This document shows, piece after piece, positions 22,956 through 33,599 of a DNA stretch of 64,000 nt (position 1 is the first letter of the stretch; each line of letters begins with the position of its first letter). The notes under the pieces are model-generated. The model did no database searches. It saw nothing but the letters and a program-made list of their open reading frames with translations, and was not told the origin of the DNA. Source of the stretch: Nageia nagi (Eukaryota > Pinophyta); contig JBITNC010000001.1 of the NCBI GenBank assembly GCA_050084985.1, positions 163,866,001-163,930,000 on the forward strand. The letters are read 5' to 3'. The translations under genes were made by a program, and so were the position numbers.

Positions 22956-23969
22956 ATGGGCTCCAACAACAACACTTTTCTAGTACCAAAGTTCCATGGA
23001 GATGACTATGAGCACTGGTCTATCAACATGAAGACATTGCTCATAAGTAAAAGCTTATGGGATATAATAGAATATGGATACACTGATCTAACTAATCAAT
23101 CTACATTAAATGATCCAACAAAGGTTGTAATGAAGCAAAATCAAAAGAATAATTATTTTGCTCTTTATCACCTCCAAGCATCCATGGTGACTACAATTTT
23201 CCTAAGAATTGCCTCTTGTATATCATAAAATCACATGGGTTGCATTGAATCAAGGTTTCCAAGGGAGCACTCAAATAAAGCGAGGCTTCAAACCTTGAAG
23301 ACAGATTTTGAGAATCTTAAGATGAAGGAAGATGAGCATGTTGGTGACTGTCGTGTTAGAGTTAAAACGTGTGTTGACAAGATTAAAACTCTTGGATAAG
23401 ACATCACCAATGAAGTTGTTGTGAAGAAGGTATTAAGATCACTTCTTCCCAAATGGAATAATGTAGCAATAATCATATAGGAGAGCAAAGACTTGGTTGC
23501 TCTTCCTTATGATACTTCCATTGGTTCCTTGATGAGTCATGAAGATAGACTTAAAGAACTCACTCCTTCAAATGATTTTGGAGATGAGAAAGCTTTTGCA
23601 TCAAAGGAGGGTGAATCAAGTTCATCAAGAGGAGGATCAAATTCTTCAAGAGAAAGAGCAAGAAGAGGAAGATTTCAAGTAAGAGGAGGAGGAAGAACAA
23701 GTGACAAAAGTGACAAACAATGTTACTATTGTAACAAGTTTGATCATTTTGAAAGTGAATGTAGATTGAAAGCATCAAATGAAGCCAATAATGGAGGTTC
23801 CCACTATGGAGAGGAAGAAAGTTCCTCACACTTGTTCATGACCATTGATAATCAAGATGAAAGTGTTAAAAAAGAAACTTGGTTGCTTGATATGGGAGCA
23901 TCAAACCACATGATCAAAAAAGGGGAGTTGTTTGCTTTAATGAACAATTCATACAAGTCTAAAATGTAA
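22956..23969 (+). pseudogene. Copia B gag and protease
   Basis: The frame opens at 22956 with MGSNNNTFLVPKFHGDDYEH, then W and NMKTLL, the copia gag opening. Stops at 23226, near 23397 and near 23478 break it; the second half (23493-23969) is open for 158 codons. It contains an RGRFQVRGGG-like basic patch and an intact CCHC zinc knuckle, CYYCNKFDHFESEC (spacing C2C4H4C). Protease follows as WLLDMGASNHM, where the normal DSGAS active site has Met for Ser. The frame ends at a deletion that jumps to the integrase tail. Confidence 0.85.
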
Positions 23970-25272
23970 GGCATTTTAGAGTTTTTGGATGTTTAGCTTA
24001 TGTACATGTACCAAATGAGCTTAGAAAAAAGCTTGATGTAAAATGTTAGTCATGTATATTTATAGGCTATAGTGAGTCTTCAAAGGCTTAATGATTATAT
24101 AATCCAAAAACTAGAAAGATTATTGTATCTAGAGATGGAATTTTTGATGAAGGGGGAGCATGGAGTCATCAAAAACTCTATGTAAGTGATCCTCCTCATG
24201 ATGTAAATACCACTAATATGCAGCCCAATCAATCCAAAATCAGCCCTTATCCAAGTCCTCCAATACCTCCAAAGGCTTCACATGATAGTACTTCAAGTTT
24301 TTCTACAAGCACACCATATCCTACACCAACTCCAATGGATGAAGGTTCTCTAAGTTTGGTGAAGAAATATAAAAGAACTCTTTCAAGCCACCCATCATAT
24401 CAAATGTTGGTTAAGGATTTCTTTAGAAGATTTACAATAAGTCAAGCCAGTGAACTTCAAGATGTTGAAAGATTTGAGAATTTGAGAATGTATGGTGATG
24501 AAGATGATCAAGCCCCCAAAGGTGTTGTGATCAATTATGCTTTGATGACTAGTGTAGAAGTTGAACCTTCTAGTTATGAAAGTGCATGTACTAATGATGT
24601 TTGGATGAAAGATATAGAAGATGAAATCTCTTCCATAAAAAATGAATGCTTGGGAGCTTATGGAGCTTCCAAAAGGCAAGAAAATTGTTGGTTGTAAATG
24701 GCTCTGCAAGACCAAATACAATATAAATGGTACCATAGAAAGGCACAAAGTAAGACTTGTGGCTAAAGGCTTTCTACAAAAATATGGCATTGATTATGAG
24801 GAGACATTTGTACCTGTTTCAATGCAAGAAACCATTTGCATGGTTCTTTCACTAACTACCCATAAAGGTTGGAAGGTAATGCACATGAATGTGAAAAGTG
24901 CATTTCTTAATGGTTATTTGAATGAAGAGGTTTTTGTCAAACAACCTCAAGGATTTGTGATTCAAGGCATGGAACATCCTATATATAGATTGAAGAAGGC
25001 ATTGTATGGCCTCAAGCAAGCTCCAAGAGCTAGGTATTCAAGGATTGATTGTTACTTCCATCAATATGGACTTTTAAGAAGCAAAAGTGAACCTACTCTC
25101 TACACCATGAAGCAAGGTAATGATCTCCTACTTGTTTACTTGTATGTTGATGATCTTATCTATATGAGGAGTAACTCCAAGATGAGTGAGGATTTCAAGA
25201 GTTCCATGATGCAAGAATATGAAATGAAGGATCATGCTTATATAGAGCTTGGAATGAGTTCAAAATACAAAT
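23970..25272 (+). pseudogene. Copia B integrase tail and reverse transcriptase
   Basis: After the deletion the text reads FRVFGCLAYVHVPNELRKKL, then the integrase tail with VSRDGIFDEGGAW, a Pro/Ser-rich linker (24218-24400) and the reverse transcriptase start VWMKDIEDEISSIKNE. A one-base frameshift near 24650 leads into 24642-25274, open for 210 codons with CKTKYNINGTIERHKVRLVA, AKGFLQKYGIDYEETFVPV, YGLKQAPRA and LLLVYLYVDDLIYM. The catalytic YVDD is intact. The frame stops in the FxMKD.G..ELG segment at the breakpoint with the inverted LTR piece. Confidence 0.85.
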
Positions 25273-25513
25273 AAGTGGTTGAGATGATAAGCTCAACATT
25301 TATTACAATCCAATCCAAAATAACTAAACATACTAAAAATAAAGATTTGATCTAGTCTAGACATGCTAAATATAGTTCCTATTAATCCAACGAACTCTAA
25401 GAAATCGAAATAGAGAACTAATCTAAGACTGGGTCCAAGTAACAGTTGGAAATTTGCTATTCTGGGTGCATTAAGAAAATGTTGTCTCTCTAATAAAAGG
25501 TAGTCACTTCTAT
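25273..25513 (-). repeat. Inverted fragment of the copia B LTR
   Basis: The reverse complement of this segment aligns with 22530-22755 of the copia B 5' LTR (shared AGCATGTCTAGACTAGATC and GATTGTAATAAATGTTGAGC). Neither LTR end is included. It joins B to the minus-strand element F and marks a rearrangement. Confidence 0.85.
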
Positions 25514-26115
25514 TGGGATTCAACTAGTTCTGATAAACAGGAATAATCTAATTTGTAGATTTAAATACAAAGAATCACAAATAAGAAAATAGACATAAGA
25601 TATATTATTGTTCAGCTAGGAGAGCCTACATCCACATGAAGTAATTAATTTGGTATTATTTCAACCATAGAAGGAATTACAACCCACAGCAAAATGCTAT
25701 ACAATTATTTTCAATACAATGCCTTCAATGTTCACATGAATATCCACACATCACAATCATGTCTCAGCCTTCAATGTTTTCAACCAAACATTCACCCTTT
25801 AGAAACACAAGATTGAAAGGCTCAATCTCCCTTTATAATGCTAGTAAAGATAATTATCTCTCAAATAATAATATATTTATAGGACTTAATCCTAAAATCC
25901 TTTTTGCATGCTTTCCTTTGGATATATTTTTAGTTACACTAAGTGCTTCACTAAAATAGGAGTTACAAACTTAAAAATAAACCTAATTACATACAATTCC
26001 ATTAAATAATAAATTCCCAATCATCCCACCAAATCAAGATCCATAATCTATGTAACTCTAGTGAAATACGAAAATGCCCAATCATCTCACCAAATCAAGA
26101 TTCGTTATCCTAATA
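25514..26115 (-). repeat. Copia F 3' LTR
   Basis: 602 bp; in minus orientation it begins TATTAGGATAAC (from TGTTAGGATTG) and ends AATCCCA. It aligns end to end with the copy at 27445-28046. Confidence 0.88.
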
Positions 26116-26541
26116 ATCTCCCACTTGAAGACTAATCCATAATAATTCTTACATTGTTGCATCTATTGAAAATAAATCTTCAACTAAGCAAGGAATATCA
26201 CCTCCTCTAGATTGTTCTTTCACCATGCTTTGAACCACCACACTAGATTAGTATCAACCTCCCACCTTCTCTTGTGATCAACAAGCAACACGATAATCTA
26301 GCTACCACAAATCAATGATAATAACAACATCCTTAGAGTTATTATGTATCATGGTGAATAAAACATCACCATCATGGTAAGATATACATACTATGGATGA
26401 TCCATAGCATGCACACACATAATATGGCTTTGCAACTAGCTTTGAAAGCACACTCCTCGAGTGTGGAATTATCTTCCAACTTAGAGACATGGGGTCATAA
26501 TGATCCAAATTTATGACCATATTATATGTTCCATCCTAAAA

Positions 26542-27300
26542 TCATACAATAAATCTTGAGCTATGTTCATCTTCTTGGACATGTCTCCCAACTCCCACTG
26601 CTTGCTCATCCCTTATAGATGAAAGAATCAAGGCCTCTTCCTCAATTACATTTTCTTCCTCTTCCTCTACTTTTTGAACCCAACAATCCTTCTTTAGGTG
26701 CCCCTTTTTGTGACAATACCAGCATTCCAATCTTCCCTTGGAATTGGATCCACTTTGCTCTTCATGGTTTCTCAAACTCACTCCTCTTATCCTTTGGTAA
26801 TGACTCTTATGTGCTCTTCCTTTGCATCTCATGACCAAGGATTACACTCATAGCATCATCAAAAGAAAGAACACAAGAAATAGTACTAATAGCCATTACC
26901 AAGCTCTCCTAGCTATCAAGTAATGAACATAAGAATAGAATGGTCTTCATCTCTTCCTCTATTTTAACTTTACAAGAGGCTAACTTACTAACAACCATAT
27001 TGAACTCATTTAAATGACTAGCTATAAATCCACCTTTTGGCATATGCAAATTATAAAGTTGCTTCACTAAGAATACCTTATTTGATGTTTAGGGATTTTC
27101 ATAGAGCTTTTTCAATGCATCCATAAGATCCTTTGCGATCTTTTTCTTAGAGACATTGAATGCCACAAAAGATGTGAGACTCAATCGGATAATAGCTAAT
27201 GCCTTCCTATCAAGAAGACTCCAATCCTCATCCATCATAGAAGAAGGTTTCTTCATTGCTCCTTCTAGAGGTAGATAGAAATATTTCATCAACAATAAGT
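26542..27300 (-). pseudogene. Copia F gag
   Basis: Minus-strand text reads DEDWSLLDRKALAIIRLSLT, VAFNVSKKKIAKDLMDALKK and LYENP (27089-27295), the UBN2-type copia gag core. Downstream, 26542-26838 is open for 98 codons with a Ser/Asn/Gly stretch and an intact CCHC knuckle CWYCHKKGHLKKDC followed by a Glu run. The N-terminus near 27300-27400 and the join between the two pieces carry stops. A further 72-codon frame at 26302-26520 might be a protease remnant but has no DSGA motif. Confidence 0.8.
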
Positions 27301-27444
27301 CTTTAGTTTGTATTTGCCAAAACTGGTAATTATTTTCATTGAATTTCTACACTCTAAATTTTGATATATCTTCCATTTCTTCCACTCAAATTGAAAACTC
27401 TCTAATTTTTTAATACACTAAATAGTTTGCTTTGATACCAATTA

Positions 27445-28046
27445 TTGGTATTTAACTAGTTTTGATAAACAAGAATAATCTAATTTGTAGAATTAAATAC
27501 AAAGAATCACAAACAAGATAATAGACACAAGATATACTATTATTTGGCTAGGATAGCCTACATCCACCTAAAGTAATTAATTTGGTATTATTTCAACCAC
27601 ATAAGGAAGTACAACCCATAGCAAAATGTTGTACAATTCTCTTCGCTACAATGTGTGCAATATTCACACGCACATCCACACATCACAACTATGTGTCAAC
27701 TTTTAATATTGTCAATCGAACATTCACCCTTCAGACACACAAGATTGAAAGGCCCAATCTCCCTTTACAATACTAGTAAAGATAATTTTCTCTCAAAGAA
27801 TAATATATTTATAAGATTTAATCCTAAATCTTTTTTGCATGATTTCCCTTGGATCTATTTTTAGTTACACTAAGTGCCTCACTAAAAGAGGAGTTACAAA
27901 TTTAAAAATAAACCCAATTACATACAACTCTACTTGAACAGCAGATTCTTAATCATCCCACCAAATCAGGATCTATAATCTATGCAACTTCGGTTAAACA
28001 GCAAATTTCCAATCATGCTACCAAATTAGGATGCACAATCCTAACA
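27445..28046 (-). repeat. Copia F 5' LTR
   Basis: 602 bp; in minus orientation it begins TGTTAGGATTGTGCATCC and ends AAATACCA, just before the primer site. Its right edge abuts peroxidase exon 2 sequence (CCTTCATT). Confidence 0.88.
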
Positions 28047-28928
28047 CCTTCATTTTGCTCAAAATCGGATGGAGGGATGGTCAAAAAAGTCAAGTGGATC
28101 TCTTTGAAATGTATCTTCTCAATCATAATGAGAGCATTTCCACCATGCTTTCATGCTTCCAATCCATCAGCATTGACATCGTTGATGTCATCACATTGCT
28201 TAGTAAAACATTACTAGATCCACTTGCTTATTTTCATTCCATTTATTGATTTCAAATCTACTATTTCAGGTGCTCAAAGTGTGGGGAGAACACATTACAT
28301 GAAGCTCATCCATAGGCTATACCCAGAAGTGGATCTAGCTCTAGATCCAGGGCATGTAGAGCATATGTTGAAGAAGTGCCCTGATCCCATTCCTAACCTA
28401 AAATTTATTTAGTATGTGCAAAATAATTACAATACACCCATGAAGTTTGATAATTGCTACTATTGCAATGGGATGGAGAATAAGGGGCTGCTGTTGGTGG
28501 ACCATCAACTATATGTGGATCCCCAAACGAGGCCATACATGAAGAAAATGGTGAAGAAGTAGGACTATTTCTTTAACAAATTTGTTAAATCTCTAACTAT
28601 CCTTTTCAAGAACAATCTGCTCATAGGTACATGTGGGGAGATATATCGCCAATGCTTCAAGGTCAATAAACTCAACCTCCAATAATGATAGTTTAGGAAT
28701 CAATACATTATAAAGCCTCACATTTTGTGGGCAGTATACATTTATGCTTTTGCATATGTAGCTTTAGTTACAATGTTTGCATAGTTTTCTTTCAAATGTG
28801 TAGCAAAGCTTTTACAGTGGAAAATAAAAGGAATCTTGATAAAAAAAAAGTCTTGATCTTGTCCCCTAAGAAATATTTGGAGCCATCTAAATGCAACAAT
28901 GAATGTAGAAAAGGAGAGATAAAAAGGT

Positions 28929-29735
28929 GGTAAATGCCTAACATTTACTACCACCACTGCATGAGGAGAGAAAAAAATGGTAAATGCTTGGCATTTACTA
29001 CGTAGTAGACATCGAGCAATAGAAATAATGTAATAAACATTTGATAATCATTGCAAAGTAAACACCAGGCATGTTACAAAGTTAATTAATGCACATGTGT
29101 GGGACCGTTGGAAATCAAGGCAAGAGAGGACAAATGGTAAATGCCAGGAATGTAACCAAGATAATTGATTATGCATGTACAAAATGTTTGAAATCTCAGC
29201 AAGCAAGGAAAAAAGTGGTAAAATCTAAGCATTTACTATGCAGTAAACATCGATCAATAGAGAAAATGTAATAAACATCTAACAATTACTACTAAATAAT
29301 AACTAATGCACACATGTGGGGCTGTTGGCAATGGATACGGGCTCTCCCAAGTTGTAAATGCCAAGTGTTTACTACTCGATAGTACATACCAAGCATTTAT
29401 AACTTGGTAGTACATGCTATATGTTTACTACTTGATAGTAAATGCCAGGTGTGTAACTAATGAAATCAAATGCACACATGCATTATTTTTGAAATCTTAA
29501 TGAACATGTTGCAAACACCAAGTGCTTAACACATAAACATGTTTGGCATTTACAGTAACAATAAAATACATACGTGCATGATTTTGAAAGTTTCAACGGT
29601 AAGGGCATATGGTAAATGCCAGGCATTTATAGCTAAGAACATGCTTGACATTTACATCCTAGAAAACATGCTTGATGTTTACTATCGTGAATAATGCCTG
29701 GCATTTACAAAGCCCACAGTGATGAAAAACTATGA
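28929..29735. repeat. Array of short palindromes, core TAAATGCCWGGCATTTA
   Basis: At least a dozen copies of an 18-22 bp palindrome occur in about 800 bp. Clear units are at 28929, 28979, 29134, 29350, 29430, 29610 and 29690, with partial or half units at 29056, 29216, 29380, 29510, 29533, 29645 and 29665. The consensus is GGTAAATGCCAGGCATTTAC. Between them a second element recurs (AATGCACACATGTGG with a TTTGAAATCT partner), giving a loose higher-order repeat of roughly 170-220 bp. It is not coding and has no equivalent next to the sister peroxidase gene. Confidence 0.85.
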
Positions 29736-31290
29736 ACCCAAACATTAGGCTACGTGCAAAGATTTTTTTATGATGATATCAGGGGTAAAAGGGGTCGATT
29801 TCATGGTAGTATAGACAACTCTGATAAATTATAATCTAGATAGATGACTAAAATGTGACATGTACTAACAAATGAGATTAATATCAAAATTAAGTTTTTC
29901 ATTAAAGAGGTGTCCTTGTGGTCCCAACTCCAACTCCTTAAATCTTTCTCTATTTTGTGGGTATTATAGATCAATTTCTCAAACTCCCTAACTTGAAAAC
30001 ATATCTTGGACTTTGAAATATATTAAAATATTATTTAGTGAGTTGGCAGAGCATCAGGTGGTATCTAGGACATAAAGTACTAGTATTGGTGGTGTATTAA
30101 TTTACTACTAATATTATCTGATGAATTTAAGAAACTTAATGCAAAATTAATTTACTCTCCTGACATGACTATCCTCGAATATTAAGGTTGGTTGTCTTAC
30201 CTTATGTTTAATTTAATATTAAATATACAAGATTTAATAATGATATTAAATTGAATAAATAACTAAAATAATTTCAACTACTTTTCTCCTACGTAGAGAA
30301 GATGTCTATTAGATAGAAAAATATTGACCTAAATTTAAGTATAGCTATCACATTTATTCATTGGCTGAACAAAGTGGAGATGATTTCCGCATTGTAGGTG
30401 AGAGTAATAAAGCTCTACATATTCATTGGTTGATTGGGGTCTATTAATTGCTTGTTGTATAGGTAGGAAAGCATGACATGTAATTAAATGTTGTAGGTTG
30501 GAATTGGAGAAATGGTAGTTTGCTTATGGGATAGAAACCGTAATGCTTTTTTTTAGTCCAACATGTGGGTATATTGATAAAAGATTTCGAAGGTTGGATG
30601 ATATTGAAGTAGAATTATTTTGTGAGATTTTGGGTTAAGGAGGGTGATTACAAAATTTGCATATACATTGTTGATTTAAAGGTAAAGTTTAGATATTTTT
30701 GTTTAGATTTTATTAGTTTTATTTTTAATGAGATTTTTGGTAAAAAATATTGAAATTGAAATGGTAGCTGTTTGATTATGAGATTTAGATGGATTGATTT
30801 TATTGATGATGATGTTATATTGTATACTATTTGGAAGTATGGATTTAAACTTCATTTGTTCATTCAATCTAAGTAAGAGTATTTGCATCTTATGATAATG
30901 GATATTATAAGATGTATTTATATTAATTTTTTAATATTAAAAAAACTTTATCAAGGGTGTTGGTTGATATCTAATTAAGGGTAATATGTGTTGTTGCTCG
31001 TAAATGGATGTTAATTCTAGTTTGGAACAACAGAACATGCTTTTAAAATTATCATTGGTAATTGACTAAGATTATTATTAATAAACACTAGTTGTATTAT
31101 GATTGGTCAAAATAAAGTTTACAAATGTTTCAATTCTACAATGGACTTATGTGATGATTCACGAGACAACTCATATTATGATATGGTGTAGGTAGAAAAT
31201 ACAATATTGTGATATGATAAAGTGTGTCATAAAATATTGTGTGTCGTATTAAATTGTAAGAGGAAATGAATAATGCTAAGAGAATTTTAT
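29736..31290. other. Noncoding AT-rich stretch
   Basis: No gene or element seen on either strand; only short chance frames. Confidence 0.5.
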
Positions 31291-31293
31291 TGT

Positions 31294-31679
31294 AATATGT
31301 AAAATAAACATGAGAGCAAGCAAAATGTAAGCTTGAAATTGTATTGCATTATTATTTCATAAGAGATTTCCCCTAGAAAAGGCTTGTGATATTGAGTAAC
31401 AAAGGTCTATTTTCACCCATTTTATGTATTATATCTACTATATTCATGTCTTCTCTAATTTACCTTTTGTCAATCATATATTATATAATTGTTATTTTTT
31501 GTACTAATTTATTTCTTATGCATGAAATTGAGAATTATCATGGAATACAATATCAATTTGAGTTGGTTCACTCCAATCATACCTATAATTGAGATGTTGC
31601 TTATAGGAACCATAAATCCAAATCTCGTAGTTGTTTAATTTTTTTTTTATAGCAGAAGGATTACAAGTGGTATCAGAGC
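31294..31679 (+). repeat. Probable LTR end with primer binding site
   Basis: A perfect TGGTATCAGAGC (31668-31679) follows GGATTACA, an LTR-type end, by two bases. The LTR start is unsure; TGTAATATG at 31294 would pair with the end as TGTAAT/ATTACA and give about 372 bp. Gypsy gag text follows at 32589. Confidence 0.6.
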
Positions 31680-32588
31680 TCTTTCTAGGGCTTAGATTTA
31701 TATGTTTGGTTATGTCTTATCTATAAAGTATTGTATTCCATTCTCAACATTTCAATGTTCATTATGTCTTCCATTTGATCTCTTATTTTGTAATCTACAT
31801 TTTTTAATATCATAGTTGGAACCTATACTCAATTGCCAAAAAAGTCATATTATATGAATTCCAATATATATTGAGTGAAATATTATAGTTTTGTGTTTGG
31901 TCTTATTTAGCACAAAATTTTGTCATGAAGGTTAAAAAGGCCATAAAATTTTCAAAATTGCACAAAAGACATTTTACAATTACATGTTTCACTTAGTTAC
32001 CCCATACTACACACCAACAAATTAATTTCAATCTCATGCCATATTTTAAAAATATATTAAAATTCTCATTTTCTCGAAGCTATTATTAACATCAAGAGAC
32101 ATTCTACAATGAAAGACAGAGGGTATGTGGAGAACCCAAATGTGTATAACGAAACAATAATCCAATGGTTGAAATTGATCCATAATTATAACATTTGTAT
32201 AAATGGATGATTAAAATAAATTCACAACTCTTTTTTCATATTTAATTATTGTACACACACACATATATATATAGCACAAGGTTATCCTCTAGAAATTGGT
32301 GGAACTAGATAAAATTGGTAAAGGGTGCTTGAATCGGCTTACTTTGGTCCTAATTTGTCCAGCTTGATCGATTTTGGCTAATTTGAGGTATAAATGCCCA
32401 ATATTTATAGGATAAACATATATAATATATTTGTTTGATATTTGTTGCATCTTTATTTATGTTTTATTTTTAAAATTTTATTTAATAATATTTATGTAAC
32501 ATATAAAAATAGTTAAGATATGTGCCTCAAATTGATACCTCTCGATGTTTTATAGATATTTACATAAGATATATTCAAAATATCAATC

Positions 32589-33085
32589 ATGGTCCCTAAG
32601 ACTAAACAAGATGGAAGGGATAAAACAATACTAATGTTGGAAGAGTAATTGACAAAACAACTCTTACACAATGCCACTCTTAGTAGAAAAGTAGATCAAT
32701 ATATGTGAATGATATCAAGACTTCAAAATATTCAAGATAACCAAATTGATAATTTTGGGATAATAGCAACCCCAACCACCACTAAGAAACACCACTTTGA
32801 CTTTGATTAAGGGGAAACCAATGGCATTCATCGATATAATGATCAAGAAATATTTGGTTGAGAAAATTTTGCAAGACACATAACATAGTTACCTAAAATT
32901 GAGTTTCCTCAATTTGATGGTACAAAACTATAAAGATAGTTTATCAAAGTCAAATAAATTTTTTTTATTTCTATTAAATACCATATAACTAATAATTTTA
33001 TTTAGTAGTTTTCTACTTAGATAGAGAAGCCAATCATTGGTATCAATGGATAAAGAAGTTGCATATGGAGATCAAGTAGATTCAA
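32589..33085 (+). pseudogene. Ty3/gypsy gag fragment
   Basis: An ATG at 32589 opens MVPKTKQDGRDKTILMLEE. Later text includes LPKIEFPQFDGTKL with the typical gypsy gag phrase (LPK.EFP.FDG), then FIKVK and a separate-frame LDREANHWYQWIKKLHMEIK matching the YLEG.A..WY.W segment. Several stops and frame changes. The fragment breaks off near 33085. It belongs to the element whose primer site is at 31668. Confidence 0.7.
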
Positions 33086-33205
33086 TTTAAATAGTTTCTT
33101 TTTAACATGTTTTAGTCCCAATGAATTTGATGATTTTATGAGATCTTTGATTAATTAAACTCATAGAAAAATACTTAGCTTTGAGATTATCATCAACTCC
33201 ATAAT

Positions 33206-33570
33206 TTAGCTCCATTGTGTGCTTAAGACCCTGCAATGAGTAAGTGGATCACTATCTCTAGTATATTTTTCTAATTTGTGCTCCTCACCAACTACAAGTC
33301 TAGCATTATAGATCTCTAAACATAAAGTATTAGTGTATTTGACACCAAATGGATTGCTTCCAAATTGATTTTCTAAAGCATCGAATTTATCCTTTAATGT
33401 CCTAAGAAGCTTTGAGATTTCATTTATCAAACTATCTACCTAGGATTGGCGCTAATGTTAGTGTTAGCGATATTCCCATTGTAAATACATCCACTTCCTC
33501 TTGGTGCAATAGCATTCAATGCCTGAATTGTAGCTTCAACAATAGCCTTGATATGTTCAAGTTTTTCCAT
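33206..33570 (-). pseudogene. Degenerate minus-strand reading frame, family not recognised
   Basis: A minus-strand ATG at 33570 gives MEKLEHIKAIVEATIQALNA followed by a Gly/Asn-rich stretch; after a stop a second frame (33206-33430) continues MINEISKLLRTLKDKFDALE and CLEIYNARLVVGEEHKLEKY. Helical, charged text in both frames suggests one broken protein. It could be gag of another LTR element; I cannot assign it. Confidence 0.3.
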
Positions 33571-33599
33571 ATCTATCACATACCAAAAATGTAAGATAA

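Larger units (their letters stand above)
22391..25272 (+). mobile_element. Truncated Ty1/copia element B
   Basis: The element starts with an LTR at 22391 and runs in plus direction through gag, protease and reverse transcriptase before stopping abruptly at 25272. There is no RNase H or 3' LTR in the same orientation. Instead an inverted piece of its own LTR follows at 25273. An internal deletion near 23965 joins protease to the integrase C-terminal tail and removes the GAG-pre-integrase and integrase core. Its 5' end interrupts the peroxidase pseudogene. Confidence 0.8.
25514..28046 (-). mobile_element. Gag-only Ty1/copia element F (minus strand)
   Basis: Two direct LTRs of equal length flank an internal region of about 1.3 kb in minus orientation. 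A primer site TGGTATCAAAGC (27429-27440, minus) and a purine tract AAGTGGGAGA (26117-26126, minus) are in place. Only gag text is present; protease, integrase and reverse transcriptase are missing, so this is a non-autonomous derivative. The flanks TCTAT and CCTTC do not match, consistent with later rearrangement at the left side. Confidence 0.85.
21833..28685 (+). pseudogene. Class III peroxidase pseudogene (PRX42-like), split by retrotransposons
   Basis: The exons align base for base with the gene at 47629-49029: exon 1 to 22132, intron 1 22133-22214, exon 2 in two pieces (22215-22390 and 28047-28202), exon 3 28270-28685. A compound insertion of about 5.7 kb (22391-28046) splits exon 2, and about 21 bp of exon are missing at the site. 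The Cys after the distal His is changed (HDFF for HDCF), the last codon of exon 1 is TAG, and the proximal haem-ligand His is Gln (GAQSVG for GAHSVG). Nearly every CpG of the sister gene is TpG or CpA here. It retains the single-copy C-terminus FKVNKLNLQ, so it shows the ancestral end of the protein. Promoter-region homology begins at 21523. Confidence 0.93.

Noticed and set aside
23560-23829. Minus-strand 89-codon frame
   Set aside because: It is the complement of the basic, Ser/Arg-rich part of the copia B gag.
24395-24790. Minus-strand 131-codon frame
   Set aside because: It lies opposite the copia B reverse transcriptase, which has clear motifs on the plus strand.
28929-29735. CRISPR-like array
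   Set aside because: Repeats are palindromic, of varying quality and spacing, there are no cas genes, and the host is a plant.
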